Source: Balanoglossus misakiensis
Taxonomy: Eukaryota; Hemichordata
NCBI GenBank assembly: GCA_040954595.2
Contig: CM082588.2
Span: 2,542,001 to 2,606,000 of the forward strand
Direction: 5' to 3'
Length of the DNA: 64,000 bases
Under the pieces are notes generated by a model. The model did no database searches. It was not told the DNA's origin and saw only the letters and a list, made by a program, of their open reading frames with translations. Every line of letters starts with the position of its first letter. Within the stretch, counting starts at the first letter, position 1. The position numbers were made by a program, and so were the translations under genes. Of this stretch, positions 42,637-55,486 are shown one piece after another.

Positions 42637-43935
42637 CATACATGCATCGTTACGATATAAGCTCCATTGGTTTACTACGTGAGCCAACAAAAGGCTGATA
42701 CTGGCCCAGGTACACTTTTTTCCAGTCATGTTATTTTATTTATAAAAAGGCAGTCTAACAAGGTGGAAATAAGATGGGATGTAACGAGAATTTCTGCATG
42801 TGTTTCGCGCTCACATAACGTAAAGCCTAACATACATGTAAATACATGGCATTATGATATAACGACAAGCGCTTTTGTCTATAAACATAACTGCGTCGTA
42901 TAAAGGTTTTTGGTGTTGTTGAATATCTGATTTGATTTATTGCGGGTCAGTCCTACATACAGCGCAGTATAAACCTACTAGGTCTGGAATGATCGCGTGT
43001 ACACTAACAAGGTAGGAGCGTTTCCTTCGGTCTGGCTGTCCTGTTTTTAGCCGTTCTTAAGCTAATGTATCATTCAAACTTTCTGAGAATTCAGTTGATC
43101 TTGATTATATTTTCACGCACTTTTTCTAACTCAATCATGTACCTTTGTGTGGAGAGAGACCGCTTCCTCGTAGAGGTCAACTTCGCTTGTTCTAACGCAC
43201 ATGGAAGATGGCGCATTTCTGACATACACTCGCGTTTAGAGTTTTCCTAGAAGATACTGTAATGTGAAACTCACCTTAAAGTACACGCAAGACTGGTGTA
43301 CACGCGTTTCGACAATTGCACCCGGCGTTTTACAGAAACAGAACAATGAAACACGTTGCGTGATAGTTTTCGTGTGCAGACCCCGTTTTGTCCAGGGACA
43401 TGAAAGACGAGGATTCACTTCAGACAGGTCATGTTTAATAAACATGACACTGTCGTGGTAAACACACGGAGTATACTCATAACACAAGTACACACTAACG
43501 CATGTATTGAACCGCGCCACAGATAAACTTTCTACATGGAAACGCCGATTAGATGTAACATAGATCCTACAGAAAAAACAACTTGCCATCAGAGAGGGTG
43601 GCCTTGGCATTTTCGTCAATGCCCACGCTTTAAAATACCAAACGGACAAACGTTTATATTCGATGCTACATAATTTCCTGGATCGTAGTCACTGTATGGC
43701 AATGATATTTACAAATTCTGAGTTCATTTCTTGAGAAAAAGTTGGAGCAACGTCCTTGTCGAGAGGTTTATGTAACATACATTGTAGGCAATTTTTCGCC
43801 TTTGCATGTGAACACTGCTGTGGCCTTAACTTGTCGCGTGGAGCTGGACTGTTTCGTTATATTCGTCATTATGATTATACACATATTCCTCTGACCTTCG
43901 CGTGGCAATGGTTGCTTTATCACATGATCAGATGA

Positions 43936-43936
<1 letters not shown>

Positions 43937-43976
<40 letters not shown>
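43937..43976. repeat. (CTGT)10 microsatellite
   Basis: Ten uninterrupted CTGT units, about 270 bases upstream of the receptor gene 1 start codon, within its presumed 5' region. Confidence 0.95.
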
Positions 43977-44247
43977 AAGCTTACATCATATAGTTAGTTG
44001 TGGATGGGGAGGGGGAAATAAGCATGTTTGTTTTTCAGGGACAATTACTTAGCCTCCCCTGTCGTTAATAAGTACAGCGTCATTTCCTCGATTTAATTTC
44101 ACTTTTTGTGGTTAGTGTGTGTTAAAATTGCACATTTGGGACTTTTTGCACACTGTCAAACGCGTTGGCTGGGAGATAATCGGTACCGTGTGTCTATTTG
44201 CTTCTTCATTCACAGCCGAGTGCCACACTTGCGCCAGGACGTGAACG

Positions 44248-47200
44248 ATGAAGACATCCATCCACATTCTGCTTTGCTGCCTTGCCGTGCTCTCGAGCTC
44301 GGACACCGAATTCCAACGACTGCAGCCTCGGGACCCTGTCGGTAAGGATTTCGGGATAGCGATAAGCATCGGATGCTAGACTTGACTTCCTGACCAGTGT
44401 ATCACTGACTTTGAATTTTTTTCTGCCTGATTGTCTCTTAGAATAATGAAGAGACACTAGTTGTAACTGAATTGTTTCTTTGTTTTGTTTTTAGTTCGTC
44501 ATCGTCAGCGTCGAAGTTCATTCTGTCTTGACGACGCTGTCAGGTGCTTGAATTCAACTCAGTGCATATTTCGGGACTACTTGTGTGACGGGGTTGAAGA
44601 TTGTGACAATGGCTCCGACGAGTGGGAAGAGGAATGTAGTGAGTGTCTTTTATGATGCAGTTAGATGAAGACACATTAGTTACATTCATGCATACACGAA
44701 TATATACATGTATATATTTACTAGCATGCAGTATGCAGGCAGGCAGACAGACAGACATAATTAAATATCTATTTTCTTAATTTTATTTTAATTTAATATC
44801 TATTTAAAATAAAACGTTTGCTTCACATTTGCCATTTGTAGCTGATTACAATGACCGAACTAATTGGGATCTAAAGATTGGCGACAAAGACGACGATTCT
44901 TCAGAAGAGGAAGACGATTACGGAAGAATCACAGGAGAGAGAATCCTTTGTGGTATGTAGTGATTAAGTAATTAAGTGTGATTAGGCGCATCGTCAAACC
45001 ACAAACACGTGCTGCTCGGCTGTGTGACACGTGTTGTCTGGGCAAGCTCTGGTGTACTGATAATAAATGTCCGCTCGCGATCTGCAGTTTCTTTGCATGT
45101 ATTGCAAGGGGGTGGGGTGGGGGAGTAAGTCGTGGTTGATGATAGTATGTGTCGCTCAATGTTCACTGGTAGTAGTGCTTATACTTGTATTTATTTTGCA
45201 AACTTTATTCCGCTCAGAAAAAGATACATATCCAAGCGTTTGCAACTGTACATACATTGACCTTGGCAACGATGGAATCGCCAATGGATCTTTTGGAAGC
45301 CAATACGAGCATTCCCAGAACCATATTCACCTGGATTGTTCCAGGCGAAACTTGACTGATGTTCCTGAGAATATACCTGAAAACGTCACCAAACTGTAAG
45401 TATTGACCATGCCACTCACAATACTACATGTAATTTATTCCGGCAAAATGGCAAAGATGTTCATACAATAGATGGACATACAGTTTTTAAATGCTGACAC
45501 TGCATATACGTGAATAAGACTCTTGTCATGCAGAGTGGATATGGAATGACACAATGTTTTTCAATGTTTTTTCCGCTTAGTGATCTTCGTCACAATTTGA
45601 TAGGAGCAATCAGAGAGAACGACTTCGCGGGGATGTTCGTGCTGAAGGACCTGTGAGTAATCGTCATAACTGTCACGTGGTTGAATGAGCCATTTATGAT
45701 CACGTCAATTGAAACCAGGGCCTCTGATTCCGTGTTGAAGTTCATTACCTCAGCAGTGTTATACAGTTTGATGTCATGTTGTTATTCAAGGTTATCTTGA
45801 TCTGCAATTCCACGAAGGCCAAAAATCCGACAAGTTACTCTCTTTTCTCTTTCAGGCTTCTAGCGAAGAATAACATTACAGCAATTGATGACGATTCATT
45901 CAGTGACTTGCATAACCTGGAAGTATTGTAAGTACAACTTCGATATTCAAGGCTTAGCTACATTAATAACATTGAAAATGCTTTACGTACATACCAAATT
46001 TACCTGTTTTGTATATTTTCAGAGATTTGTACGGGAACAAACTGACGTCACTATCAGGTCGGATTTTTGCTGCAATTAAGAACTTGAAGGACTTGTAAGT
46101 TGTTGTTTGAAATAGGAAATGCGTGTCATTTAATATCGCGTCAAGACATTTTAAAACTGACAACACAAGACAGCAGAGCACAGCACAATGCAGTGGAATG
46201 TTTGAACCGTGATTGGTCCTTCATTATACTCTCTCGCTTTTTTTCAGGAATTTAGGCTTGAACAAGATCTCGGAGGTTTCGGACACGGTCTTTGAAAATC
46301 TCGCCAACCTTGAGGAATTGTAAGTGCACTTGTGATGCGGCAGACAGAAACTCGTATTTCAATCCGGTGGAACGGAAGTACGAGGATGTAAGGTCATGTA
46401 GGGGTCATGAAAATGGCGTATTCATGATAGCTCTTTGTCACCATGAAAACACAGAGATGTCGTGTCACTTAAGATGTGGCTGTTATACTTGCACTTTTTG
46501 CCTGCATGGTTGCTATCACGTCACAGACAGCGTCACCCACCAACTTCCATCCTGATCTTCGGTATAACATGGTGCGGTCCTGTTTTATATTCCACAGAGA
46601 TCTATCTGGAAATGAAATTCGACTGCTCAGCGGAAATCTCCTTCGAAACCAAGGAATGCTGAAAAAACTGTAAGTTGCATAATTATATTCCAAATTGAAT
46701 AATGTTTCGTAAATTAAATTTAAAAATCTTCCTAGCTGATAATAGAGTCTAAACTCTAAAATGTAAAAATAAGCGCGACCTCTCTCAAAGAAGATGACTT
46801 TCAAACTAAAAGATGTCTAAAAAAACAAACGGTTGTTACCTCCTGCAGTAGTCCTTAGTGGGCGCTGTGCTAGTCTAGTCTACGCATGGCGAGGAACAGA
46901 TTAAGCACAGCCTGTCGAATACGTGTACGTTGTTTGCAACCATCACATTGTCCAACTGAATGTTAGCAGTAGCACTAGTGATCTCTCATTTCTACGGTTT
47001 TAGGTCGGATGCTCTTTTACTTCAAAACTTATCAGATTTATAGGCAATTATGTATTTTAAATTGATGCGTCGTTCCGCTGTATTTTAACCACCTGTTTAT
47101 TGTGTATACATATTCAGGCAAATCAACTGGAATAGGCCAATGGAGATCGAGTTTGGTGCGTTTGACTACATAGGGAATTTGACTACACTGTGAGTACTAA

Positions 47201-50200
47201 CGGGCTTGATGTTTCAAGTAAATTAGTCATTCGCATTCAGGAATGTTTCGTTACACAATAACCTTCCGTAGTTAACATCTGTGAAGGGGAACGGTGTCAC
47301 GTACTATTTATAGCTGAAAAACAACAACGTTACCGTCTTCATAAAACGAAGTGAATTCAAGTTTCAACGTGGTTTGTGACCGTCTTATTCCCGTTTTTCA
47401 GGCGTCTTATTGACAACGGCATCACCCATATAAGAAGTGGAATCTTCCGAAAACTGAACAAGTTAACGGAACTGTAAGCTTTAACACGTTCTGTATTATC
47501 AGCTCTGTCAGAATTGTTCTCGTTGTGCCAAGAATTTGTGTGTATTCCGTGTACTGAACACTCCATTTCAAACGATGCGAAAGAAGACAAAAAATTAAAG
47601 GAAAAATCTGCAAATCTAGTCATCTATCGGATAAAGTGACTTTGTCGGTGTGGTTCACCGCCCTTCACCCCAGACTTGTGTTTGTTTTTACAGTGATCTC
47701 GAGAGAAATCAAATTCTATCAATAAAGAAGTACGATCTCCAGGGACTGTATAACTTGACGTACCTGTGAGTATACCCACATAACAAGATTAAGAGAATAC
47801 ATGACATTTGGACTTTGCGGGGGATCTTTTTCACTTGTCAACATGTCGACGTTTCAGTCTATCTCCATGTGGAATACGATTACGGTAAATAAGCCACTTA
47901 TTCTGTTTTTCTGTTTCAGGCAACTAAGAAACAACACCATCAGCAGAATCGAATCAGGGGCGTTTGTTCATACCCCGAAACTCATTAAATTGTAAGTTTA
48001 TGATGTGAAAATGTTTATTTTATTGCTTGTAGATTTTACATGGCAGAGCAAAACGCAGCCATGATGATTTTTGTCATGAATTATTAGACGTGCTTTCTTG
48101 CTTGCCTTCAGAACATTCAAATGAAGTTGAACATTAACGTACCTTTCTTATTAATTCTTTACAGACGCTTGTCCCTCAATACTTTGCCTGCTATCAAGCG
48201 AGATGTTTTCTCGGACTTACGAGAGCTACAGATTTTGTAAGTAACAACTAAACCCTGAATAACTTGGTCTCATTTACATAAAGAGGACGCCCTCCCAAAT
48301 AATCAAATGGTGTGGCATTCAAGATTACAGAGAATGAGAATCTGGTGTTCGTTTTTGTTCGCAGAGACGCATCCTACAATCAGATCGAAGAACTGGAATC
48401 CGGGGCTTTGTCGCAGTCTGGAAGTCTCAGTCACGTGTGAGTAATCGGAGTACATATCCAATACATCGTATCTTTTCGACATGGCGGCGACTCGTACCTT
48501 CGGTGGCATATATGTAAATGATGACACGTGACATACAATGACGAGCTTCAGCTCAACCTGAACTGTGTGTCAAATTTATACCGCGTTCCATGGGACTGTT
48601 ACTGTACTATTAAACTTCAGAAATAACTGAACCGAGACGTTTATAAATTCTCTGAAACACATTGAGTGAAATCTGTAACGTTCACCTGTCTGTTCGTCCA
48701 CGCGTACGCCCTCATACGTTCATTCAGTCATTCGGATGAATGTTGGAATGTTCAATGTTCGGGATCCTAAATAACATTGGATTTCTTAAATCTACCGCAG
48801 GCTACTCGCTTCCAACAAGCTGCCCGCCATCCACAGCGACATGTTCACGAACCTATCCAGCGTCACCAACTTGTGAGTAAATATTTTGTGTAGTTCTGTG
48901 CGTATGATCTTTTTCAAAGACGAAGGATTCAATAGGGCGCTTTCATGACCCCTATGTGACCTTCACATCTCATTCGCCTGAATCGTAATTGGTTAAAACT
49001 AGACCAGTGTCTTCTTCAGTATCATATGCATCGTGACCAATTTCAATTATGCCAGTAATTATTTGTTTCCTATAGGGACTTGCTGAACAACGAAATCAAA
49101 TATTTGGAACACGGCTGTTTTGATGACATGGGGTCGCTGTACACAATGTAAGTATAATATTCCATACAATATATGAGCTACGAATATGAAACACTCCACC
49201 CTTTCACATTTAGACTTTTCTAGGACGCACGTTTCATTACCATTTTGCCTTCATCGACGGCGGGCCACCTGAGACAGCTAACTTGCTGTTCTTTCATGAA
49301 AGGCTTGAGGACAGGTATCGCATTTCTCCGTACCTCTCTCGCAGCTGCGGATTGTATTTAGTTAATCCAACTTTTCCTTGGCGGTGACGGTTTCTGTTTC
49401 TCACTTCCTTTCCAGAGATTTGCGAGAAAATCCGTTCACTGAACTGGAATGGGGTCTCTTTGATCAAGATTCCTCCGTTGAGTGGGTGTAAGTACCATGA
49501 TCTATTTTGCCTTTGCAAACCCAAGTGCATGTTAAGTGACCATAAGGAGAGATTGTGATCTCCAATTTACAACATACACACCACAACATACACACACAAA
49601 GCATGTAACCCAATGTTTTCGATTTCGTCAACTGAATATTAGTGATGTAAATCACGAATGCATGACCACACATATGTGCAATGATGTGCCATGGCGAATC
49701 TAGAACCAACAGCGTCTATAAGTCTTCGAATGATCATGTGTTGGCGCAATTTTCCTGGCGTAGTTACCCCGTGAAAATCTGTTATTGGCTATAGATCTCA
49801 ACTTGCCATGGTAACTGTGGCTAAAGGTCACTCTTAAAACAGCGAGATGGAAACAATGAATGAAAACTATGCACGTTGATGTTATGGCCAACCCCGTAGT
49901 TATTCCTTTGAGGCTGTGGAGTAAAGTTTGATCACCGCGTTCGTCCGTTTATGCAAGAGCAATTTTTGTTAATTTTTGTAGGTATTTTGATCACTTTTCA
50001 TTGTGTGGCTACGTCCCGTACGTACGACACTGCTCTCCGCGCAGCGACGGAATATCCTCGCTGGAGAATCTCCTTGACAACATGGTGCTGCGCATCATGG
50101 TCTGGATCGTTGCCATGCTCGCCTTCATCGGCAACATCTTCGTCCTGATCGTCAGGTTCATCCTGAAAGAGGACAATCGCGTGCACTCATTCTTCATCAT

Positions 50201-52539
50201 GAATCTGTCGTTCGCCGATCTGTTGATGGGGCTCTATCTGTTCATCATCGCCATCCATGACGTCATCTATCGTGGCGTGTACATCAAACACGACCTGACA
50301 TGGCGGGTGAGCTGGGCTTGTCAAATGTGTGGTTTGTTGAGTCTTGTCTCCAGTGAGGCTTCCGTACTCATCCTGACCGTCATAACGCTGGACCGTCTGA
50401 TTTCCATAGTCTACCCTTTAAAGTTCAAGAACCGCAACATCAAGTTGGCCTACTGGACCATGCTGTCTCTGTGGCTGTGTTGTGCGTTCCTCGCGATTCT
50501 GCCCTTGGTTGACCAACTTCATTACTTCGGCGATTTTTTCTACGGCGGCAACGGTGTCTGTCTGCCTTTGCACGTGCACGACCCCAAAGCTAGAGGATGG
50601 GAATATTCTCTGTTCATCTTTGCCTTCATCAATCTCGTGGCGTTCATTTTCATCGCATCTGCGTACGCCGCCATGTTCCACTCCATTCGAAAATCCCGGA
50701 CCAACATTCGTTCGACAACGGAGAACCAGGACCTGATGCTGGCGAAGCGGTTCGCCCTGATCGTTGGAACTGATTTGCTTTGCTGGATGCCTATTATCAT
50801 CATCAAATTTGTAGCATTGTCCGGTAAGTGTATTTGAAATTTTCCTTAATTAAAAGAGTCTTTTTAAAATTTGTTTTATTAAAGAAGAGGGAGTAGATAT
50901 TTGCTTCCACCACTTATGTGTTAGAAGTTTGAAAAAGACGTGGCCACACCAAAACCAGCAGAGCATAGTACATACTTTTATGAAATTGCCATCAGCATTT
51001 AAGCAGATGTCGTTGTATACAAAGTGTTAACAAAGATGATGGGCCAACTGTCCAGTTCTAATTTGAAACGACTCAGGTGTGTTTGACGTTGAGGATTTAT
51101 TGGTAACGTTTCGTCTTCTTATCTCAATACAGGTATCAAAATAGGAGGCGGTGTCTATGCATGGATGGCCGTCTTTGTTCTACCAGTGAATTCTGCGCTG
51201 AACCCCATCCTGTACACCATGACGACGAGACTGTTCAAACAAAAGATGCTGCGCGCTTTCGGCATACAGAACCGATACAAGGACGAGTCGTTAACGGCCA
51301 CTAAGACCACAGGCATGCGAGTGTCCATGTCCACGCTGGGTGTACGCAGCCGATCCAGCACCAACGGAAGATCACGAAAAGAGAGTCTGCAGGTAATTCT
51401 AGCTGCCTCTAATAGGTTTTTACTTCGTGCTAGGGGGTCATATCTCATGACAATTGAATTCTGGGTAAAAGGTCGACAACTCACTGTAGTATGAGATAGA
51501 AGAAATTATATGTTTCACAATACCATGAAATATGTGTGCCAGTTCACTTTTTTGCATGCTATTCTACATTTTTGAATACTCAACGTGATTTTTACACCCC
51601 TATTGTTATTGTGAGAGATGTTGTACATATACAACTCAGTAATTTTCGAAATACACATTTTCCTTGCCATTTTTTCACGTGGTATTTTTACCATCCTCAT
51701 TATGTAGAATGTGTTCGGAAAAGATTTTCTCACTATTCTTTCCGTTTTGTATAAAGCCCCCCAAATCTTTAAACGTTTTTGTCTTGTTCTTTTTCTAACC
51801 CGGAGTGACATTTTCAAACCTCCCTACTTTTTCTTGTTACCAGAAAAACGGTAAGTTATTAGGTTCAAAAATCACAGCATGTCCGAAACGCATGCGCGAG
51901 AATGCTCGTAGGATTTTTTTCGTTTTCATTTCTTTTGAAGGATGCACTTCGTCACATTCATATTTCATTTTATTAGTTTAAGTTTCTCCATCGCTCATTT
52001 ATCATGTTCATGGACATTAACTAACACCATTATTATATCAACTCGCAGTAACTGCCTGGTATCTGCTAAAATTTGGTCTAACATATACTAGTATACATGT
52101 ACTATTTTCTTTCATCGTCCCAAACCTTGTGTTTAATGTATGAGGTTATTCCCCTATATTATTATCTTTTGTTCTTACTTATGAGTAGCTGTAGCTTATG
52201 CATTTAAAATACAGAATGTTGGTTGTTTCAGATAATTCATGATATGATGTTAAATCACGTGCATCATAGTGAAATGAAGTCTCAATTATATGAACCTCGT
52301 CTATAAGTAAAAGCGTGATTTATTTACAAAGGCCCCGAGATTATTGAGCATGCAGGCAGACGTAGCTTCAGGTCTTGTCTTGCTTTGTTGTTGTTTTTAC
52401 TTAGTTCCCCTGTTTTGTCGCTACAGGTGAGGACATCGAATCAAAGCAATTTGCCACTTACGATAACACAGGGGCCGACCTGTCGAGCGAATCTTCAACA
52501 CTTTCCGTCCAGCAAATGCAATTACCAGGAAATAAGTAA
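44248..52539 (+). CDS. Relaxin family peptide receptor-like GPCR 1 (LDLa, 14 LRRs, 7TM)
   Basis: Type C leucine-rich-repeat GPCR of the RXFP1/RXFP2 group, a plasma-membrane receptor for relaxin/insulin-like peptides. Exons: 44248-44341 (signal peptide MKTSIHILLCCLAVLSSS), 44495-44638 (LDLa, six Cys, residues 42-79, DCDNGSDE calcium motif), 44842-44952 (acidic linker), 45218-45395 (LRRNT), then fourteen 72-nt LRR exons starting at 45581, 45856, 46023, 46248, 46598, 47118, 47402, 47694, 47920, 48165, 48365, 48801, 49076 and 49416. These are followed by 49982-50823 (hinge YFDHFSLCGYVPYVRHC, SDGISSLENLL, TM1-TM6), 51133-51392 (TM7, NSALNPILYT), 51844-51850 (7-nt microexon) and 52427-52539. Total 2757 nt, 918 aa. 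Key residues are DRL at the end of TM3, CWMP in TM6 and NPxxY in TM7. Human RXFP1 has about ten LRRs, so this ectodomain is longer. C-terminal splicing is uncertain: skipping the microexon gives a different tail ending at 52576. Confidence 0.93.
51844..51850 (+). other. Proposed 7-nt coding microexon of receptor gene 1
   Basis: AAAAACG is flanked by CTACTTTTTCTTGTTACCAG on the left and GTAAGTTA on the right, a strong acceptor and donor. Preceding exon phase 0 plus 7 nt gives phase 1, which opens the last exon in the frame GEDIESKQFATYDNTGAD to a stop at 52537-52539. Residues are K, N and the first base of G. Confidence 0.5.
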
Positions 52540-55486
52540 AATCATGGTGCGGCCACGTGCGTACAACTTCACATGAGGTGAGTGACGTCATTCATGGGGT
52601 CCTACTCACTTTAAAGGAAAGCTATACTCTATATATCACATACATATGCCTAAATACAATACGCCGAAAATTCTCACACTAATCGATTTGAAACTTTTAT
52701 TTTCAGATGTTTTTTGGCAGTATCAAATCAGTGGACAAGTGAACACAATATATTATACACGGACCACCACGACATCGGCACTCCATGCAAGTGAATATGT
52801 GGTACACTGGACCTGGATTGTGTGTCTTATATCAGCTAGTAACCCTTGGGACGAGGACAGATCCATTCGAGATAAATAAAACCTCCCCAAATAGCCTGAT
52901 ACACGAGCACGTGATCAAACACCAGGAAAACTACACCACAACCCAATTTTCCGGCAGTGTTTAGCGTTTTCAATTCTAACCCATAGGCAAAGCAGGATTC
53001 ATACCGCTGACGAATTTCCGATACTCGTTTATACCGCCATGGTTTTAAAAGCTGAAATTTGTATATAAGGTACATGTGCACGGCATGATATTAATTGACA
53101 ATTAACAATATTGTCACGCGAAACATAAATCCCTAATCTCATACTTTTTTCTATACATCATACATTATAATAAATTTATAATAAATTTTTGGCAATACTT
53201 TTGATGACTGTTAGGCTATTTGGCATCTTAATACTAGACCGGCATAACGTAATTTGCATATAATTGTCAAACGTGCCTTATGATAAGGTCCATCGAAGGT
53301 TAACTTAAACTGAGCTATGATCTGACGGGAGTAAAACGTTGTACCATGAAATTTACTATAGGTAAAGGAAAGGTTATTTTTCACACAATATAACTATACT
53401 ATACTTAATCCTTCTATTATATGTTATATAACGATAATATATGTCGAATATATTCATTTGTAGATGTTTTATCAAATATTTGTCATATTGAAAATACGAA
53501 AGAAAAATAATGAAAAAAATTTCAGCATAACATTTAATATGTGTATAAATGTAAATTTCACAATGACTTAAATAATATTCTATTTTTGAAGGATTCGGAA
53601 ACGTGTTTAATTAATAATCAAACGCAACAAATATTAATTGGTTTTGAACGTTTTATTCTTCTTAAATTATCCCCGAATACGAGTTTAACTATTGCTGAAA
53701 GAAATTTAAAACCAACCAAGATATTTACGGTTAATATTTTATATTGATAATTTTTAATTGTCATCATTATCAGCATCATAGTAGTGTGATATGTTTCCTT
53801 TGTCGCTGCGGGTCATCGTCATTGTGTATACCTTAATAATGAAATTTCTTGACGTCCTTGCGTGTGATCCTTTCGAATTTCTGACAAGGATTTTTAAGGA
53901 AATGAGACGAAGAATGACTTTATGAAGGTGTTGATGCTTTATTGAAATAAACAACAAAACTTGTACATGTGCACATTGCTGCCACAAAAAGGCGTTCAAG
54001 GATTAATTGACAAAATGACACACAAAAGATGAAGGGTACACAGTCGCTCGCAAATAGCAATGTACAAGATATCCGATCATATAAAAGCATTGGATTAATG
54101 GGGCAAATAGCCTTAAGGTGTGTTGATCACTTGCTGGCAGACACAGGTGGCTTGATGCGGATCATTTAGAAAATACATTGTTGGCCGATTCTTTGCTATG
54201 GAATGATCCTGTGTCAATGCCATACAAAATAAGTTACAATATAGTGACTACACATCAATTAAGGCACCTTTACATGCACAGTGACTGGTTGGTGTAAATA
54301 AGGATATGTGTGGTGCACGAGGGGTCCAGGAAACGGTATATTTTTGTCTCTAAACAATAGAATTATAAAAAGGTGTACACTGTGTATATTACTTCAATAT
54401 TAAAGCCCCCTAAGTGAACTGTTTTCATGTCTTTTTTCTCTGTTGACGTAGCCAGACCTTACAGTTAATCGATCTGGTGACAATCTGCAAGATACATCCC
54501 ATAAATATAATGTAACCATGATGCAGAGGTTTCTTGCTTTCAGCTGCGCGTATGCGTAACCCCTTTGTGGCCTGCCTGATAATGACAGGTAAAGGGATCC
54601 CCATGTCAAGTACGTTTGTCGTTGTGGATTTCCAACAGAAATTTCCCGGCGGTTCGGTTTCCTGTTTTTCGTATAATAGACAACTGCCGTCGGGCAAGCT
54701 ACTCGTCAACATACTGAAACGTCTAATGAAGGAATAGCTATCTGTCTTTCGGCGCTGTTCGATTAAAACCGATCCTCGTTGCAGACGGCAGCACACCGCG
54801 AGGTTACTTTGAAGTTTTACTGTAACAAATCAGTCCATATTAATAATACGTTTCATGATTATGATACCGAGTAAGGCGCAGCTGTTTTTTGTAAGACATT
54901 TATAGTTAATGATAGGAAAGGAAACTCCGCTAAAATGATTCAAACATGGTTTAGTCGAATATAGACAGTAGAAAGTTGTGTTTAAAAAAGGAAAGTAGCT
55001 CTTTAGCAATTTTCGCCTGAAATAGATACTGAGGCACCATTGGCGAGAACATCCACTGGCTTCCTGTCATATTACGAAAAAATACTAGAAAAGACGATTA
55101 AATATGGCTTAAAACCCTGTACTTTTCGAGCACACTTCAAAAAATCACCTCTTCTGAAATAGCGAATGCGTTCCCCTCAGCCTCGATACAAAAAGCCATT
55201 CTTGTAAAAAAATTCACAGAATATTCCATTATAAATATCTCTAATATATCATTATACGCAATCATATATACATCTTTAAAATAGATCCCAACTTATTCAT
55301 CTCGTATCCTCATTTGAAAGTCCATTATCCCTGCCGTGTTTTTTTTAAATAATTACGTACGTAGGCTATATTAAAATTACCATTACTAAAATTGAATCCT
55401 CACATTTCTGTCTTATATTAGAATAGAAAAACACATTGTATTCTGTTCATGGTCGTGACCTCTATGGTATAGGTCTAAACCTGTAT
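52540..55486. other. Convergent 3' interval between the two receptor genes
   Basis: An AT-rich region between the two stop codons. AATAAA at 52875-52880 is a plausible polyadenylation signal for gene 1. TTTATT at 53938-53943 (AATAAA on minus) could serve gene 2, with a 3' UTR of about 1.5 kb. The ORF at 54425-54796 (minus, 123 aa) is unrecognised and has no splice support. No repeat shared by the two flanks was noticed. Confidence 0.4.

Larger units (their letters stand above)
41474..44215. other. Upstream flank of relaxin-receptor-like gene 1
   Basis: No coding exon supported. GACATCAG followed by GTACAGGT near 41878-41885 could close a non-coding leader exon. A good acceptor (CTTCATTCACAG) at 44215 opens the exon carrying the receptor start codon at 44248, so at least one upstream non-coding exon is likely. 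Confidence 0.35.

Noticed and set aside
50009-50806. Minus-strand ORFs opposite the receptor 7TM exon
   Set aside because: Shadows of a strongly conserved GPCR exon on the plus strand; the same holds for plus and alternate minus frames at 55.6-57.0 kb.
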